Source: Drechmeria coniospora
Lineage: Eukaryota > Ascomycota > Sordariomycetes > Hypocreales > Ophiocordycipitaceae
Assembly (NCBI RefSeq): GCF_001625195.1
Contig: NC_054390.1
Span: 3,744,027 to 3,808,026, forward strand
Direction: 5' to 3'
Length of the DNA stretch: 64,000 bases
Below, piece by piece: positions 35,179 to 46,780 of this stretch. Numbering within the stretch: position 1 is the stretch's first letter; each line of letters starts with the position of its first letter. A program made the translations under genes and the position numbers. The notes beneath the pieces are model-generated. The model made no database searches, was not told the DNA's origin, and was given only the letters and a program-made list of their open reading frames with translations.

Positions 35179-38100
35179 CACTGGATCCTGAAGAAAGGAA
35201 GAGATGGTGCTGTTTGGTCTGGAAATGCGTGCATGAAATTCTTCTCCGTCAACTGCAGCCGACAATTTCGAGACGCACGGAGTGTAGGTTTGATATTCTG
35301 GTTACACGAGGTGTCGAAGATGAGGAATATTCTTGAATCGGCCTGAAGAAAGGAAGTCTTGCAAGTTCGAGGCTAGTAAGGAAGAGGCCGCCTCGAGTCT
35401 CATGGATGGACTCTTCAATTTATTCCCACATGCCATGCTACTGGGGTGGTGGCCTGAGGGGGGGAGTGTATCCATTGCTGTCGGATTGTCCATGCAGGTG
35501 ACTCAAACAGTAGGTTGCATATGCCGTGCCTCCAATTTCAAATTGATATCATCAAATATACAGACGGCTGCCGCCTTCCGGAAACCGAACCATGCCAGCC
35601 GCAACTTGACTTTGGACTTCATATCGAGTGCTGATGCCGTGATTGCATTGGGCAAGCCGACGAATTGATATCCAACGCGGACAATGTTGATCTGAACCCC
35701 AAATGGGTCGGACTCAATGTATGCGCATGCTTTGTCTCCTCAAGGACAGAACACTTGTATTCTTCCGCCTACCACCGAGTCTTGTTGGTAGTTTCGGATA
35801 TTTACTACCGATACTGGAGCTGTCCGTCAATGCGATGTGCTGGTCACCATGGTTGAGATTCCGGTCGGTTGACTTCCAGCGCTTCTCGAAATGCGAGTTC
35901 GTAACAGGACAGCACTCCTCCGTAGAAGCGAAAGAAATGCAGGATTGGTGGATTGGGTGCACTCATTCATTCATGACATGCCCCGAGCACGTGATGGGGT
36001 AGCTGGAACGGTAAAGCTTGCACACGGAGGCGGGATGAACAGGGAGCAGGCAGAACAAGCCTGAGGGTATTCGCCGGCTATAGCCCATCACATCGCCGAC
36101 ACGAGAGAATGTTGGTCAATGCCACGTTTCGTTACTGCCTCTTCATCGTCGAATACCCGTACCGGTGGCATGTGACGTTCGTTCTTTGTTCCAACTGGTT
36201 TGCAAAATATCGGTGCTCGTCGAGTCGGATGGCCCAAATGTTGGATAGTATATGAAACAAAGGCAAAAATAAGGGAACAGATGATGTAGGGTGTTCATGG
36301 GATAGTATTTGTATCTCCCTGGCGAAGGATGACTGAACACGACGAGGCCAAGAGGCCCGCTGAGAAGCTGGCGATGGCAGCATGAATGACAAATGGCACT
36401 GGAACGAACACGGAGCACGTACGCTGAGAAAGGTGTCTGATTAGGTACCAAGTCCGTACTAGGTACCAGCCAGGTATTAACTAATATTAGTCCGTACTTC
36501 CCGAAGCAGTTGCGACCGAGCCTCTTTCTCACTCCATCGCATGTTTTCCATAATACATGCACCAGTACCTGTTTGGGTATTTCCACATATTACAGCGCGT
36601 ACTCGTACAAAGAGGTAATACAGGACGATACGTGTACGGGGTACTTGTGCATGCATTTTAAGTACTAGGTACTACGTGTTGATATTCTGACAGACACTGT
36701 GTCCATGGACATGGGGTCAGACTGGGGGATGCTTGGGGGCGCCGGTAAACGCCGAAAAGACACCCTGCTCTGATCAAGGAGCAGCAGATCAGGTTGTTTC
36801 CATGCCGCCCTCTCAGCTCCGTGGGACCTTTGTTCCAAATTCCCTCACCATGCTCACCTATTTTGCATGTGTAGGTCCTTTGATGTACGGATCGGTACTC
36901 GTTTTCTCTGCTCCGAGGTTTCTGAGATCGCGGCCTCCCCTGCGGCTCTTGAATGTCACCCTGGACGGGTATCGTTGTGTATGAAAGGCATTCTATCCGC
37001 AGGCACTTCCGAGACAAGGCGTGTGATGGGCCTTGCGAGCACTCGAATCATTGGCGAGAGGCATCACAGTGCCATTTGCATACCTTTACCTACTAGGTAC
37101 AAAGGACTGGTCCGTCTCTCGCCACTCTCACCAGCATCGAGAAGGTAGAAGTACTCGTCTTGTGGCGTGACGTGTTTTCTCCGTTTAAGCTGCATCGTGC
37201 CTGCCCGGTCTTTGAAATCTGGCATCCCTAAAGGCAGGCACGACGTCGGTGAGCCGGAAGGAAGTACCAGCGCGAAGTACTTAGCTGCGACCTCATGGAC
37301 GAGAGTAGAACTACGTAATTACTCCGTACAGTGTATACATGGCAGACTCACCTCTCAGAAGGGCATTTCCAAAGCCACGCTCGTTCGTCAGCGAGAACGT
37401 ACGAGTAATCATGACAGTGAAAAGGGGGCGAAACAGCAGTGACAGCGTATGGGGATGTCGAGTTGCCAACGTGCCATTCCTATTGCTCGTAATCACGGAT
37501 CAGGCCCATGTACTCGACACGGAGCAGGAGCGGTAGGTCCATGGTGCGATATGTATCCGTACTCCGTGGGTTCCTGCATGCTGGTACTATCAAAATCTGC
37601 GCAAGTACTGCACATGTACTCCGTACAATTACGGTGCATCGTACCAGCACCAAGCGTCTCTTTGTACCACTCCTTCCGCTTCGTGGGTTCTAGTTGCCAT
37701 GCCCACTGGGCGAGCCTTGATTGTCAGGATCCGACGAGGCGTAGGAACCAATCAATCCATGGGCCGAGGCGGCAAGGCGAGTGGCAGGCAGGAACGGCGA
37801 GCAGATCCACCCCATTCATCAACTCAGGGGGTGCGTCGCCCCTTCTGCCCATTCGTCCTTTCCACATCTCAACGTCAGGACGGAGCCCAGTTAGGTGAGT
37901 AGGACACGCGTCAAAGTACAGCACATGTACTCCGTACAACGTGGCAAGGAGACGACCTAGCGCCCGACATCTCGAGTTCGTACTGTGGCCCGCAGCCTCG
38001 TCCACCCGCCTCCGCCACGCTCGACTGCTCGACCATGCACGTGCGAGCGACGAGGAATGAGCATCCGCACCTCCAGGGCATGTCTCGCCTCTGCGCGGCA

Positions 38101-38586
38101 CCTCGACTGCGGCGCCTTGGCTGGGGCGCCCCGACGTGGCGCCTCTCGCTGATGCTTGCTCTCTGCCACCAGCAGGTGACTACTGACGAATCCCCCAGCT
38201 GTCCGAGAAAGTGGCATCGTCCTCCTTGCACCCTCATGGTTCCCCTCTCCCTTTCCCTCTCTCCTCCGTCATCGTTGCATTCAGATCCCGGATTCTTCGA
38301 TCCCGAGCCTCCCACAAACCTGGACAGCCGACAGAGTGCCTGTGGTACAACCTGACGGCGAGCCTCCTCTTGTCCCCCGTCATACAAGTACAGAGTAGCA
38401 TCCACTCACCTGCCGCCCTCTCATCCCGGCTGCCTTCACCAGACGTGCGTCGCCGTCCATCAAGACGAGTCTTCCCGTCCGTGTGCGACCGCAACTCTCA
38501 TCTGTCAAAACCCTGCAGAGCAGCGAACAGCCCCCGACTCCGGACCTGCTTGTGCTCACTTGTCATCCAGGATCCCGGCGGCAACG
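35179..38586. other. Intergenic between dioxygenase and C6-finger gene
   Basis: A reverse-strand open stretch at about 35503-35694 reads like coding sequence (ending KAAAVCIFDDINLKLEARHM) but has no start or partner exon I can define. GTAC words recur at about 36440-36670 and 37310-37640, and sparsely elsewhere. From about 37960 to 38586 the plus strand is C/T-rich, as expected of the promoter and leader of the following gene. Confidence 0.5.
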
Positions 38587-41500
38587 ATGGACCAGGTACG
38601 TGAGACTGCTTATGGCCTTTATCATCCTGGATTCCTTGCTTCCTTGCTTCCTCACCTCTTTGCTCATGACTCGCCTCGGCCTTTTCTCTTTCCTCCTTTC
38701 CTAGAGAGGAGACCATCACTCTCGCGTCTAGTCTTATTCATCGAGGCATGGACACCCACCTACCCTTGCACTGCACCGACTCCTCACTCCCTTTCCCCTT
38801 TCTATTTTGTTCTCCTGGCAGATGTCAAATGCTGTGCTGTGATGGCCTGCGTTGTGCTGTGCGCGCCCTGTCTTTGTTGCAACTGCTGCTTCGCTGAGTA
38901 TTCCCGAGGCGTACGTACCGGTGTGCGCATAGATCAGCAACCGCGTGTGACGTGATATGGCTACTGTCTAGGGTCTGGGCGATACGGGCGCACAAAGGCC
39001 AGTGCTATTTTGCGCCCCCAGCCCAGCACGCCAGGGGTCTCTTCGTCAACCGGAACAGACTGGAAGTTCGCACACGCTCCTCGAGTCATCTGTAGCATGG
39101 CTTTCTGACTAGCCACCATCCAGCCCCCCCTGGGTCAGCGTCTCCCGGCGAAGCACGATGGAGGAACCGCTGGCGAGCTCGTCGACCTCAGTTATCATGC
39201 CGACGGGACATGTAACCCTGCTGCCGTGTTCAACCAGGGCACCGCCGCTGGACACCAGCAGGAACAGCACTCCCGCCTTCTTTTCTCCTATTCATACCAA
39301 TGGAAGGACAGCCCTCGCACGGCTGTGTCCGAGACGCCGAATAGACTCGACGCCGCGTACGAGGAAGATGACCCCTCCGAGTACGACACGGACCTGCCGA
39401 GCCCCCAGGCCTATCGTGAGCCTCGCGACCATCAGCAGAGGAGCCATACAAACGTTGATTCGCAGCGGCACGCTCCCTTGGACCCTGCTGCCTACAATGG
39501 ACCCCATGACATGGTGCAAGCCCCCTGCAATGATCGTGGGAACGACGGCTCCTCCTATAAAGCATCCTTGCTTCCCGATCCTATCGTCTCGGCAATCCTT
39601 GACGATCCACCTTTCCTCCCGCCTATCTCTGGTGATACTTCCAACCCCTACCTTACTCACCTGCAGCAGCAGCAATACCAACAACATCGGCATCAGCATC
39701 AGGATCAGCATCAGCAGCAGGACCAACCGTATCGACAGCACCCGCAGTACCAGCAGCAGCATCAGGCTCGAGAGCAGCAGCAGCAGCGTCATCAGCAGGA
39801 ATACTACTACCCTCTGGACAACGCCGCGCCTGCCTCGCTCTTCAACGCTACCGGCGGAGTGCCCTGTGGAGGATCCCTACCGGGGCCAGGTCAGACCGGT
39901 GTCTCCGACAGTGTTGGCCTGTCATCAAGGGGAGAAATATTGGCCCCTCCGGCCCTGACACACCTACCTTCCGTCGGCGATCCCGACTCGGCTTTCCAAA
40001 TCTCCCTATCCGGCCCTCCGCTATCAAGCCAGACGTTCAACCCGATCCAGGCGCTGAGCCCATATCCGTGCTTGAACCCCACCCCGAACGAGCCATCCGG
40101 TCATACTGCGCAGCAGTATTCCGACTTTGAGCTTCAGCAGCTTTATTCTTCTCAGCAAGCGGGCTTGGCCCTCACCTTCGAGCCATCCCCTCAGTTGACC
40201 ATGGGCGGAGGTGACGTCTTTCCGCCGCATTCTCAGCCTAGCGCTGCTTACAAGGCTACCGACGATGCCGCCGACTCCTCCCCGTTCGATTCCCGAGCGG
40301 CATTGCCGCCACCTTCGCTACCACTCGGCACCGAGGAGCTGACCTTGGGGTCGTGCATCAACCCGGAACAGAGCGACGGTGCCGGCTCATCCCTCGAACC
40401 GTACGGCATGGTTCAATGGCCCAAGACTAGATCCGCGTTCGATGATGCAAGACGCAAAGAAACGGCAGACACCAGGCATCGAAACGCGTGCCTGAGGTGC
40501 CGAGTCCAGAAGATTCGTGTAAGTATGCCCGGCCGGCCTGCTGCACCCCCGAGCATATCCTGACTTGAATACGAGTGCCAAAACGATCCGGAAAATCCTG
40601 GCGGAGAATGCTTGGCGTGCCAGAGGTTCTCCAAGACGTCCAGGAAGACGATCCATCAGATCTTCTGTTGCAGGAACAAGCTTACCGATGCCGTGCTCTT
40701 CCGCAGCGGCGGGCTCAACCTGACTGCCCGTTGGTCGGGCACAGCCATACGGGACGTCTCGGCCGCAGACCGGATCAGCGGCGATGTTCGCGTCATCTCG
40801 TTTACTCAAGGCATCTGTGGGACTCCCATCACGATTCAAGTCGTGAAATTCAACACCCGGCCTGGCGACGTCATCGCCCGCTTCTGGACGGTTCGTGATG
40901 GCGCCGAAGGGTTTGAAACGCGCAGGCGAAAGGATCTGGCGGCATACTGCCTCGTTGATGCTTGGAGCACTGCGTCGTATTTTGAAGAGTATGTCACGAC
41001 GAATGCGATTCCATCCCTGCTGATGCACAACAAACCAAACCCGATGATCCAACCCGCAGTGGAGCGAGACGTGATCAATCGGACCTACATTATGGCGGTC
41101 AAGTATTATTCCGGGCTCGAGGTATATCCCCTTTGTTTTCCAGACACTCATTTTTCTACGTGCTGATTGTCGTGCAAGGACGAGATTGAAGGGCCACGGG
41201 GTAGAACCGTGAACGTGGAGAAGAGGCTTCTCAGGAATCTCTTCATTCTATGGTTTGCAATCAGTGGGTAACGCGACTTTCCATCCGGCAAGACAATCAT
41301 GGCTAACCCTACCTGTGTACTGCAGGGCATACTACCGGCAGCGCCTACATTTGCGGCGACGAAAAGCTCGGCATGGACCCCGAGACGAAGGACGACACAT
41401 ACCCTCTCTTCGGCAAGGTCTCTCTGCCGCGCATGGTCATTGCTCAGTTCGACTGTATAACACACACGAAAATTCTGAGCATCTACGGACGCGAAGTCTT

Positions 41501-42170
41501 GAAGGACCTCGAAGCCCTCGTCTTTCGCAACCAGCCACGCTGGTGGTGGACGATCTACTTTTGCTTCTTCACCCTTCTCCACCAAGCAAGCTTCGTCAGC
41601 TCGGATCGATACCGGCATGCCAGGAACAACTACGGTGCGAAGGTAAGAAACCTGGGTATTTTCCTGTCGCGAGAAAATGACCTACTCATGAAATCCAGTA
41701 CCGATACTCCATTCCCGGCTTCGTCGAGCAGCTGCACGAGGGCTGCAACACCATCCTCTTGCACTGGCACTACTACAACTGCAGGGCCTGGCCTAATCCC
41801 CTCGAACCGTGGCATAGGCACAAGTCGTTCCTCTCCGAACTGAGTCCCGAACAGCACGACCTAGTCATGGAAACCATGACGGACGCACGCGTGCAGCGCC
41901 AGCTCGCCATCTGGAAGCATTACAAGGACAACAACGGTAGTCGTAAGTGGCCCATTGTTACCAGCCACCGTGCATTGCAGAAGTGTCTGACCGGCATTTT
42001 GTCAATTTGCAGTCGGGGCGACCACGTCCGATGACACCACAGCCTACCAAGCACAATATATCGGGAGACAGGCGCAGATTGACTGGGATCACCCCTTGTA
42101 CTGGGTTGCTCAGATGTTCGAGGAACAATGGTCGCCTCACCCAACATACCAGCGCGAGTACGTCGAGTGA
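38587..42170 (+). CDS. Large C6-type zinc-finger protein with Gln/His-rich tract
   Basis: Seven exons: 38587..38595, 39124..40518, 40576..41121, 41179..41263, 41326..41642, 41699..41942, 42013..42170, 917 aa, every phase matching. The first exon encodes only Met-Asp-Gln before a 528-nt intron; it then reads PPLGQRLPAKHDGGTAGELV without another Met. Residues about 180-230 are Gln/His-rich. The variant zinc cluster has Cys 459, 462, 469, 480, 483 and 499/500 (CLRCRVQKIR then C-x10-C-x2-C-x15-C), with an intron exactly before the third Cys. The C-terminal half has conserved-looking exons such as HTTGSAYICGDEKLG and PRWWWTIYFCFFTLLHQASF, and ends SPHPTYQREYVE. I recognise this as a common but uncharacterised sordariomycete family of presumed nuclear regulators. 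The tiny first exon is the least certain part. Confidence 0.85.
39660..39800 (+). repeat. CAG/CAT-rich tract coding for poly-Gln/His
   Basis: This tract of CAG, CAA and CAT codons lies in exon 2 of the C6-finger gene and encodes runs such as LQQQQYQQHRHQHQDQHQQQ. It is in frame, interrupted by Asp, Tyr, Pro and Arg codons, and likely variable in length between strains. Confidence 0.9.
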
Positions 42171-43816
42171 CCACGATTCGTTGTCGACATGTCGTTCCCC
42201 TGTCCGCACCTGCGTTTCTGATCGACTCATGATTGATATTTACAAGATGAGACATTGGGATGGTTTCCCCGTCCTCATATCAACGAGGTCCCATGCAATC
42301 TTTGCTATGATATGTGTACCTGATCATTTGAAGGGACGGATGGTTGGCTATGGAGTGGACAGGAATTCGAAATATTGATATTGGGAGGTAGCAATTTCTG
42401 GGAGGGCACATTCGTTGCCAGATAACTTAGCCGTAGAGGTTTGCTTTACCACACCCTCTTGCAGCTTTTTCGGACATGAAATATGAACATGTGACGGAAA
42501 TGCACAGAGAATATTGGGTCGGATCCCATTTTGATGACATGAATGGTCGACTCCAATGACATGCAATAAACTAGCACAAGTCCGCTCCCGTCATGTGGGA
42601 CTCGGTTGAGTGACGAAGCAAGCAGGCATATATTTGGTTCGAAGTTGTAGAAACCAATTCTACGTGGTTCAATCGGAGGTGTGGCATTTAACTACGCCAG
42701 GCATCCCAAACCCATCAAACGTGATCTCTTCTCACCAATCATTAATACGAACGCCTACCCAGTACTTGCGATGAGTCGTGCCCAAACCCATGACCAATTT
42801 CGCGTCCTGTACGACAGTATACATTTACATCGCCTACGTGGACCAAACTGTGGCCGATTGGTAGCGACAAGGGTCCATCACCAACGAATCTCATATGATG
42901 ATTGATTCCCTGCTCCGCTTCTTTATCCCTGCAAGGTGTTTACCACACCCCTTCTATCAAATCAAGTCCTCCCGAAGAAATTCCTCGGCGAAGTGGGCGA
43001 TGATATCGGCGGTTGCCTGTTGAATGACCCGGAGGCGAACTGCTTCCAGCTGGTGCGGGATTTGTGACACCTTCTCGAGGAGGAGCAGACGACTCTCGTA
43101 CAACATCTTGGTTGTATCTTTGATTCTGGCAGCTGAACGCATGCTCTACTTCCAGGTTGATAATAGAGTGGCCGAGTGCTCGTTCTGCTACCTGTTCATC
43201 TGGATTGGACACGCGAGGACGACGAAATAGCGACGGGTAGGCGCTGTGATACCTGCAAGTACGACGGATTATGGAAGCAATTTTCATCGAAATGAACGCC
43301 GGTCAAGGCTGAGCCGGTCGCGAAGTTGCACATAGATAGCCGCACATTGGCCCGTGCTTATATCCGAGACAAGACGACGAGAAGGAGGTTTTTTACTTTT
43401 ATCTTTCAGGACAAACAAGCTGGGCGTCGGTGAGGCGAGGACCACATCGGAGAGCAGATGGGTGGGGGTGAATGATGGCCGTCGTGTCGGCCACGACAAT
43501 TGACCGAACCGTCCAGGATACAGTCAAGTGATATGGGTAACGACCTCGGCAGGCTGTCCTCCCCCGACGGCTTGCGCCCTTTCCCAGCAGCCGAAAAGGA
43601 CGAAAATGACTGGTATGCTGGTGAAGGTCAGGATCAAGGTCAAGGCAGCGGCAGATTGGTGGCCTCCACGTGTTGCCATCGGTCAATCAGCCCTTCGCCG
43701 TGCCGTGACAAAACGATTATGCTCATGCCATGCCTCTTCTAGTGGATTCATCAATGGCACTGCACAGCGTTCACAATAATCCAAGTCCGTCATCTCCACT
43801 CCTCCTCATTACCCCC
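42171..43816. other. Convergent intergenic region with a possible small gene
   Basis: This lies between the stop of the C6-finger gene (+) and the stop of the 5-phosphatase gene (-), so it holds both 3' ends. Except for the candidate small reverse-strand gene at 42957-43142, nothing is recognisable. GTAC words are scarce. Confidence 0.5.
42957..43142 (-). CDS. Possible last exon of a small helical protein
   Basis: This 61-codon reverse frame begins Met-Arg-Ser-Ala-Ala and reads as one long amphipathic, coiled-coil-like helix (LLLLEKVSQIPHQLEAVRL; HFAEEFLREDL), which looks unlike random translation. Upstream reverse-strand pieces (for example ending IYVQLRDRLSLDRRSFR at about 43284-43360, and MKIASIIRRTC near 43287) could be earlier exons, but I could not join them in phase. 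It may be a real small gene or chance. No family recognised. Confidence 0.3.
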   Translation of the reverse strand: MRSAARIKDTTKMLYESRLLLLEKVSQIPHQLEAVRLRVIQQATADIIAHFAEEFLREDLI

Positions 43817-46780
43817 CTAGTCATCTGTTTCTCGTCTCAAAAACATCTCAACAATAATCCTCTCCTTCTCCTTCATCGCTTTTTCCTTGTCGTTTGCCCG
43901 GAAGACGAGCGGCCCCAAGGTCTCGGCATACCGCTTCTCCCTACTTCGTCTTCGCCGAGAGATCTCGTCGTTTACCCGCCGAAAGCTGAGTCGTCGTCCT
44001 AGGCCAGGCAGGCCCGATAATTCCGGTGCAGTGGTAGGGCTGATCTCGGCCACGACTCGAGAAACTGTCGAGGTAAGAAATACAAAGGCGATGTTGTGGT
44101 TGGGAGCCGATGAGAGGAGCTCAAGCACCTGGCTCTTGATGTCGGCCCAGGCACTCGTGGGTAGTGACGTGAGGTTGGGAAGAGAGGTGGAAAGCTTGGT
44201 CCACAGCTGCCGGGGCACGAGTCCATCGGTGAGGGAGGCTAGGAATAGGAGGAGAACGGCGGACAAAAGTTCCAGCTTGCTTGACGACTGGAGCTCGACG
44301 GGTAGAGCCTCCAGGACAGAGGAGTCCGTGTCCATGGCGGCTACAATCCTCGCCTTGACCGGGGTTTGCTCCGTCGGACCAGCAGCCCAGGTGGAAGCAT
44401 CGAACGGCCAGCCAGGATCGCGCGGCAGCGTCATGGCCTCCAACATCGACTCGTCAGCCACGCACCGCTCGGCCATGGTTTGGATCGCCTCTGTCAGCTT
44501 GAACAGCTCCTTCGGGGCCGAGCAATGCACGGCTGCGTCGTCGGGTATGGCGCCGACGATGCCCTTGTCGAGCACAAAGCTTCTGATGCCTCCATCGGGA
44601 ACGCGAATGAGCTCGTCGATCGATCGGCCAAAGCAGGTCGGCAGCCACCTGGCTCGAACAGGAATGAAGTGATCACGGCCGTCCTCGACGCGCAGGACAA
44701 GTACATCTTCAAGCCTCGCGTGGCCATCGTTGAGCGCGCGGAGGTGGATGATGTCGGAGATTTGGGCCTCGATCTGTGCAAGAATCGTCTCCCCAGGCTC
44801 GAGCGTCACCGTCCTACCCAGAAAGTCTGTCCCTTCCTCGGCCGGTCGTCGGAAGCGCGTCGTCAACCAAACGGGAACGGGGTCCTCGCCAGCTTCGGGC
44901 GGCGGCTTCTCGACAAACGTAAAGTTGGCGGGCACGCCGCCGGTATTCGCAACGGTAATGACGGCCGTGGCCGTCTCCAAAAGTCCGACGGAACCCAAGT
45001 CGACGGCGTTGCCGTCATCTTCGGGGCCGCCTTCGACCACGATTGTGACCTTGGGTCGACCTTCGTTTTCGGCCCTGTCCAGCTCGCGTGCGACCTCGGC
45101 ATGAATCTTGGCCTTGAGCTCCGGCACCACAGTGTCGTATTGCAGAGTGAAGACGGATACAACAGGTTTGTGATCGGAAGACGTGATGCGTTGATGAGAA
45201 GTGTACATGTCCTGGGCGATGTGGTCGAGGTACCCTTCCTTCGTCACGACATCCTCCTCGACGAGTTCCCGATTATCGGTCGTGTCGTCGTATGGGTCGT
45301 ACTTGACCTCGGAATTTCCAACCGCCTGTTCATCGCCATCCGTTTCCGGGTCATAACTGAACAAAACGTCGTCATCTTCCTCCAAGCCCCTCGATCTCAT
45401 TTCTTCATCTTTCTTCTTCGACGCTAGCTCTTCCCGAAGCCGTGTGTCATGACCAAGTTTATCCTTGCGGGTGCGATAGAGGATACGGTCACACCAACTG
45501 GGCGCCCGCTGTTTGTCGCTCGAATCGAAGAGGCCGACGGTGCCGATGTCGTACTTGTATGAGGGAAGGAAGGCGATCGGGCCCTCCCTCCACCCGTCAT
45601 GAAACAGCTTTCTCTGGCCTATGAGGCGCTTCAGTTGGTCGTGGGGTAGTAGAGAGTCTAGCGTTGCTTGTAACGATGTTGGGTCCTGACTCGGATCGTT
45701 GGGGAAGTCGTCCGGTTCGGTGTCGGAGTCGATGTGCTCCTGGGATCGCCCGTCGGTCTCATCATCGCTTTCCGACGACCTCATGACGATGATGCCGTCT
45801 TCGTCTTCGTCTCCGTCGCCGTCTCGTCCCTCGTCCCCTCCATCTCTGTTTCCATCCAAAGACTGCCGACGATTTCCGCCAGGCTTGCCATATTCACCTC
45901 TTGCGTGCAAGGTCAGCAAGCGTCTGATGTCATCGCCCGGCAGACCATCGAGGCGAAAGTTGAGGTCGCCGAACCAAAAGGCAAAATCCTCGTCTCCGAT
46001 CCTCTCGCCGCCGTCCTCGGTCACGCCGCTGTGGACGACAGGGTCGAACTGGGTCTTGGCAAGGATCTGGCCGACGTCCCAGCACCGCCGTTCCAGGTAG
46101 TTCGAGCCGGCACCACTAGCGAGATGGCAGTTCACGAACGCCATCCGGGTCGTCTCACCGAGAACAAGGCGGGTGGCGACGGCACCCTTGTTTCCAAAGT
46201 ATCCCAAGATGCCAGTGCCAACTTGTTTCGAGCTCACGTTGGTGATGGTCGGCGCGATTTCCGGAGAGGCATAGATGAGCAGGAGGAGGCCGAGCATCTG
46301 CTCCGAGGCGACAAGTTCGTAGCCGGGAGGCATGGCGGCTTCGAGAGCGGCCTGCCACTTGTCGATGGAGGAGTGGTCGGTGTAGACGGCTCGATTTACG
46401 TAGTCTCTCGTCAGGCTGAGATCGACGACCTCCTGCAGCCCCAGGACGTAGAGACCGACATGGTCTCCGCCGACGAGGCGCACGGAATCGACGCTCTCGC
46501 CCGTGGCGCGCTCGACGGCGGCGTTTCGAGAAGTTTGCAGCCGCGTGGTGTTCTCGTCAACGCCTCGACCGGCGACAAACCAGCGAGCGAGGTCCTTGTC
46601 GGTGCCCGGACAGGCGGCGACATTCCAAGTGCCGATTTTGACCCGTACGCTACATGGGCGCACGTATTCGGATCTGCGGGTGAGGACGGCTCTCGCGAGC
46701 GACTGCGGTGCTGTGGACGAGACATCGGCCGAGTCGGAAGCAGCCGAGTGGACAGACGGCGCCTTCGACAGAGTGGCCAT
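43817..46780 (-). CDS. OCRL/INPP5B-like inositol polyphosphate 5-phosphatase
   Basis: Single exon, 987 aa from Met at 46780 (a longer frame starts at 46810, but this Met leads cleanly into the protein). The catalytic 5-phosphatase domain carries TWNVAACPG (Asn53), LGLQEV (Glu116), GYFGNKGAVA (193-202), WFGDLNFR (Asp272, Asn274), PSWCDRILY (428-435) and SSDHKPVVS (534-542). An ASH-like beta domain (about 560-720) and a helical RhoGAP-like C-terminus follow, the OCRL/INPP5B layout. By family it removes the 5-phosphate from PI(4,5)P2 and related lipids on endosome, Golgi or plasma membranes. Two strongly acidic insertions interrupt the catalytic domain, at about 312-366 and about 440-517. All motif residues are present, so it should be active. 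It is divergently arranged with DCP1 across 1.2 kb. Confidence 0.93.
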   Translation of the reverse strand: MATLSKAPSVHSAASDSADVSSTAPQSLARAVLTRRSEYVRPCSVRVKIGTWNVAACPGTDKDLARWFVAGRGVDENTTRLQTSRNAAVERATGESVDSVRLVGGDHVGLYVLGLQEVVDLSLTRDYVNRAVYTDHSSIDKWQAALEAAMPPGYELVASEQMLGLLLLIYASPEIAPTITNVSSKQVGTGILGYFGNKGAVATRLVLGETTRMAFVNCHLASGAGSNYLERRCWDVGQILAKTQFDPVVHSGVTEDGGERIGDEDFAFWFGDLNFRLDGLPGDDIRRLLTLHARGEYGKPGGNRRQSLDGNRDGGDEGRDGDGDEDEDGIIVMRSSESDDETDGRSQEHIDSDTEPDDFPNDPSQDPTSLQATLDSLLPHDQLKRLIGQRKLFHDGWREGPIAFLPSYKYDIGTVGLFDSSDKQRAPSWCDRILYRTRKDKLGHDTRLREELASKKKDEEMRSRGLEEDDDVLFSYDPETDGDEQAVGNSEVKYDPYDDTTDNRELVEEDVVTKEGYLDHIAQDMYTSHQRITSSDHKPVVSVFTLQYDTVVPELKAKIHAEVARELDRAENEGRPKVTIVVEGGPEDDGNAVDLGSVGLLETATAVITVANTGGVPANFTFVEKPPPEAGEDPVPVWLTTRFRRPAEEGTDFLGRTVTLEPGETILAQIEAQISDIIHLRALNDGHARLEDVLVLRVEDGRDHFIPVRARWLPTCFGRSIDELIRVPDGGIRSFVLDKGIVGAIPDDAAVHCSAPKELFKLTEAIQTMAERCVADESMLEAMTLPRDPGWPFDASTWAAGPTEQTPVKARIVAAMDTDSSVLEALPVELQSSSKLELLSAVLLLFLASLTDGLVPRQLWTKLSTSLPNLTSLPTSAWADIKSQVLELLSSAPNHNIAFVFLTSTVSRVVAEISPTTAPELSGLPGLGRRLSFRRVNDEISRRRRSREKRYAETLGPLVFRANDKEKAMKEKERIIVEMFLRRETDD

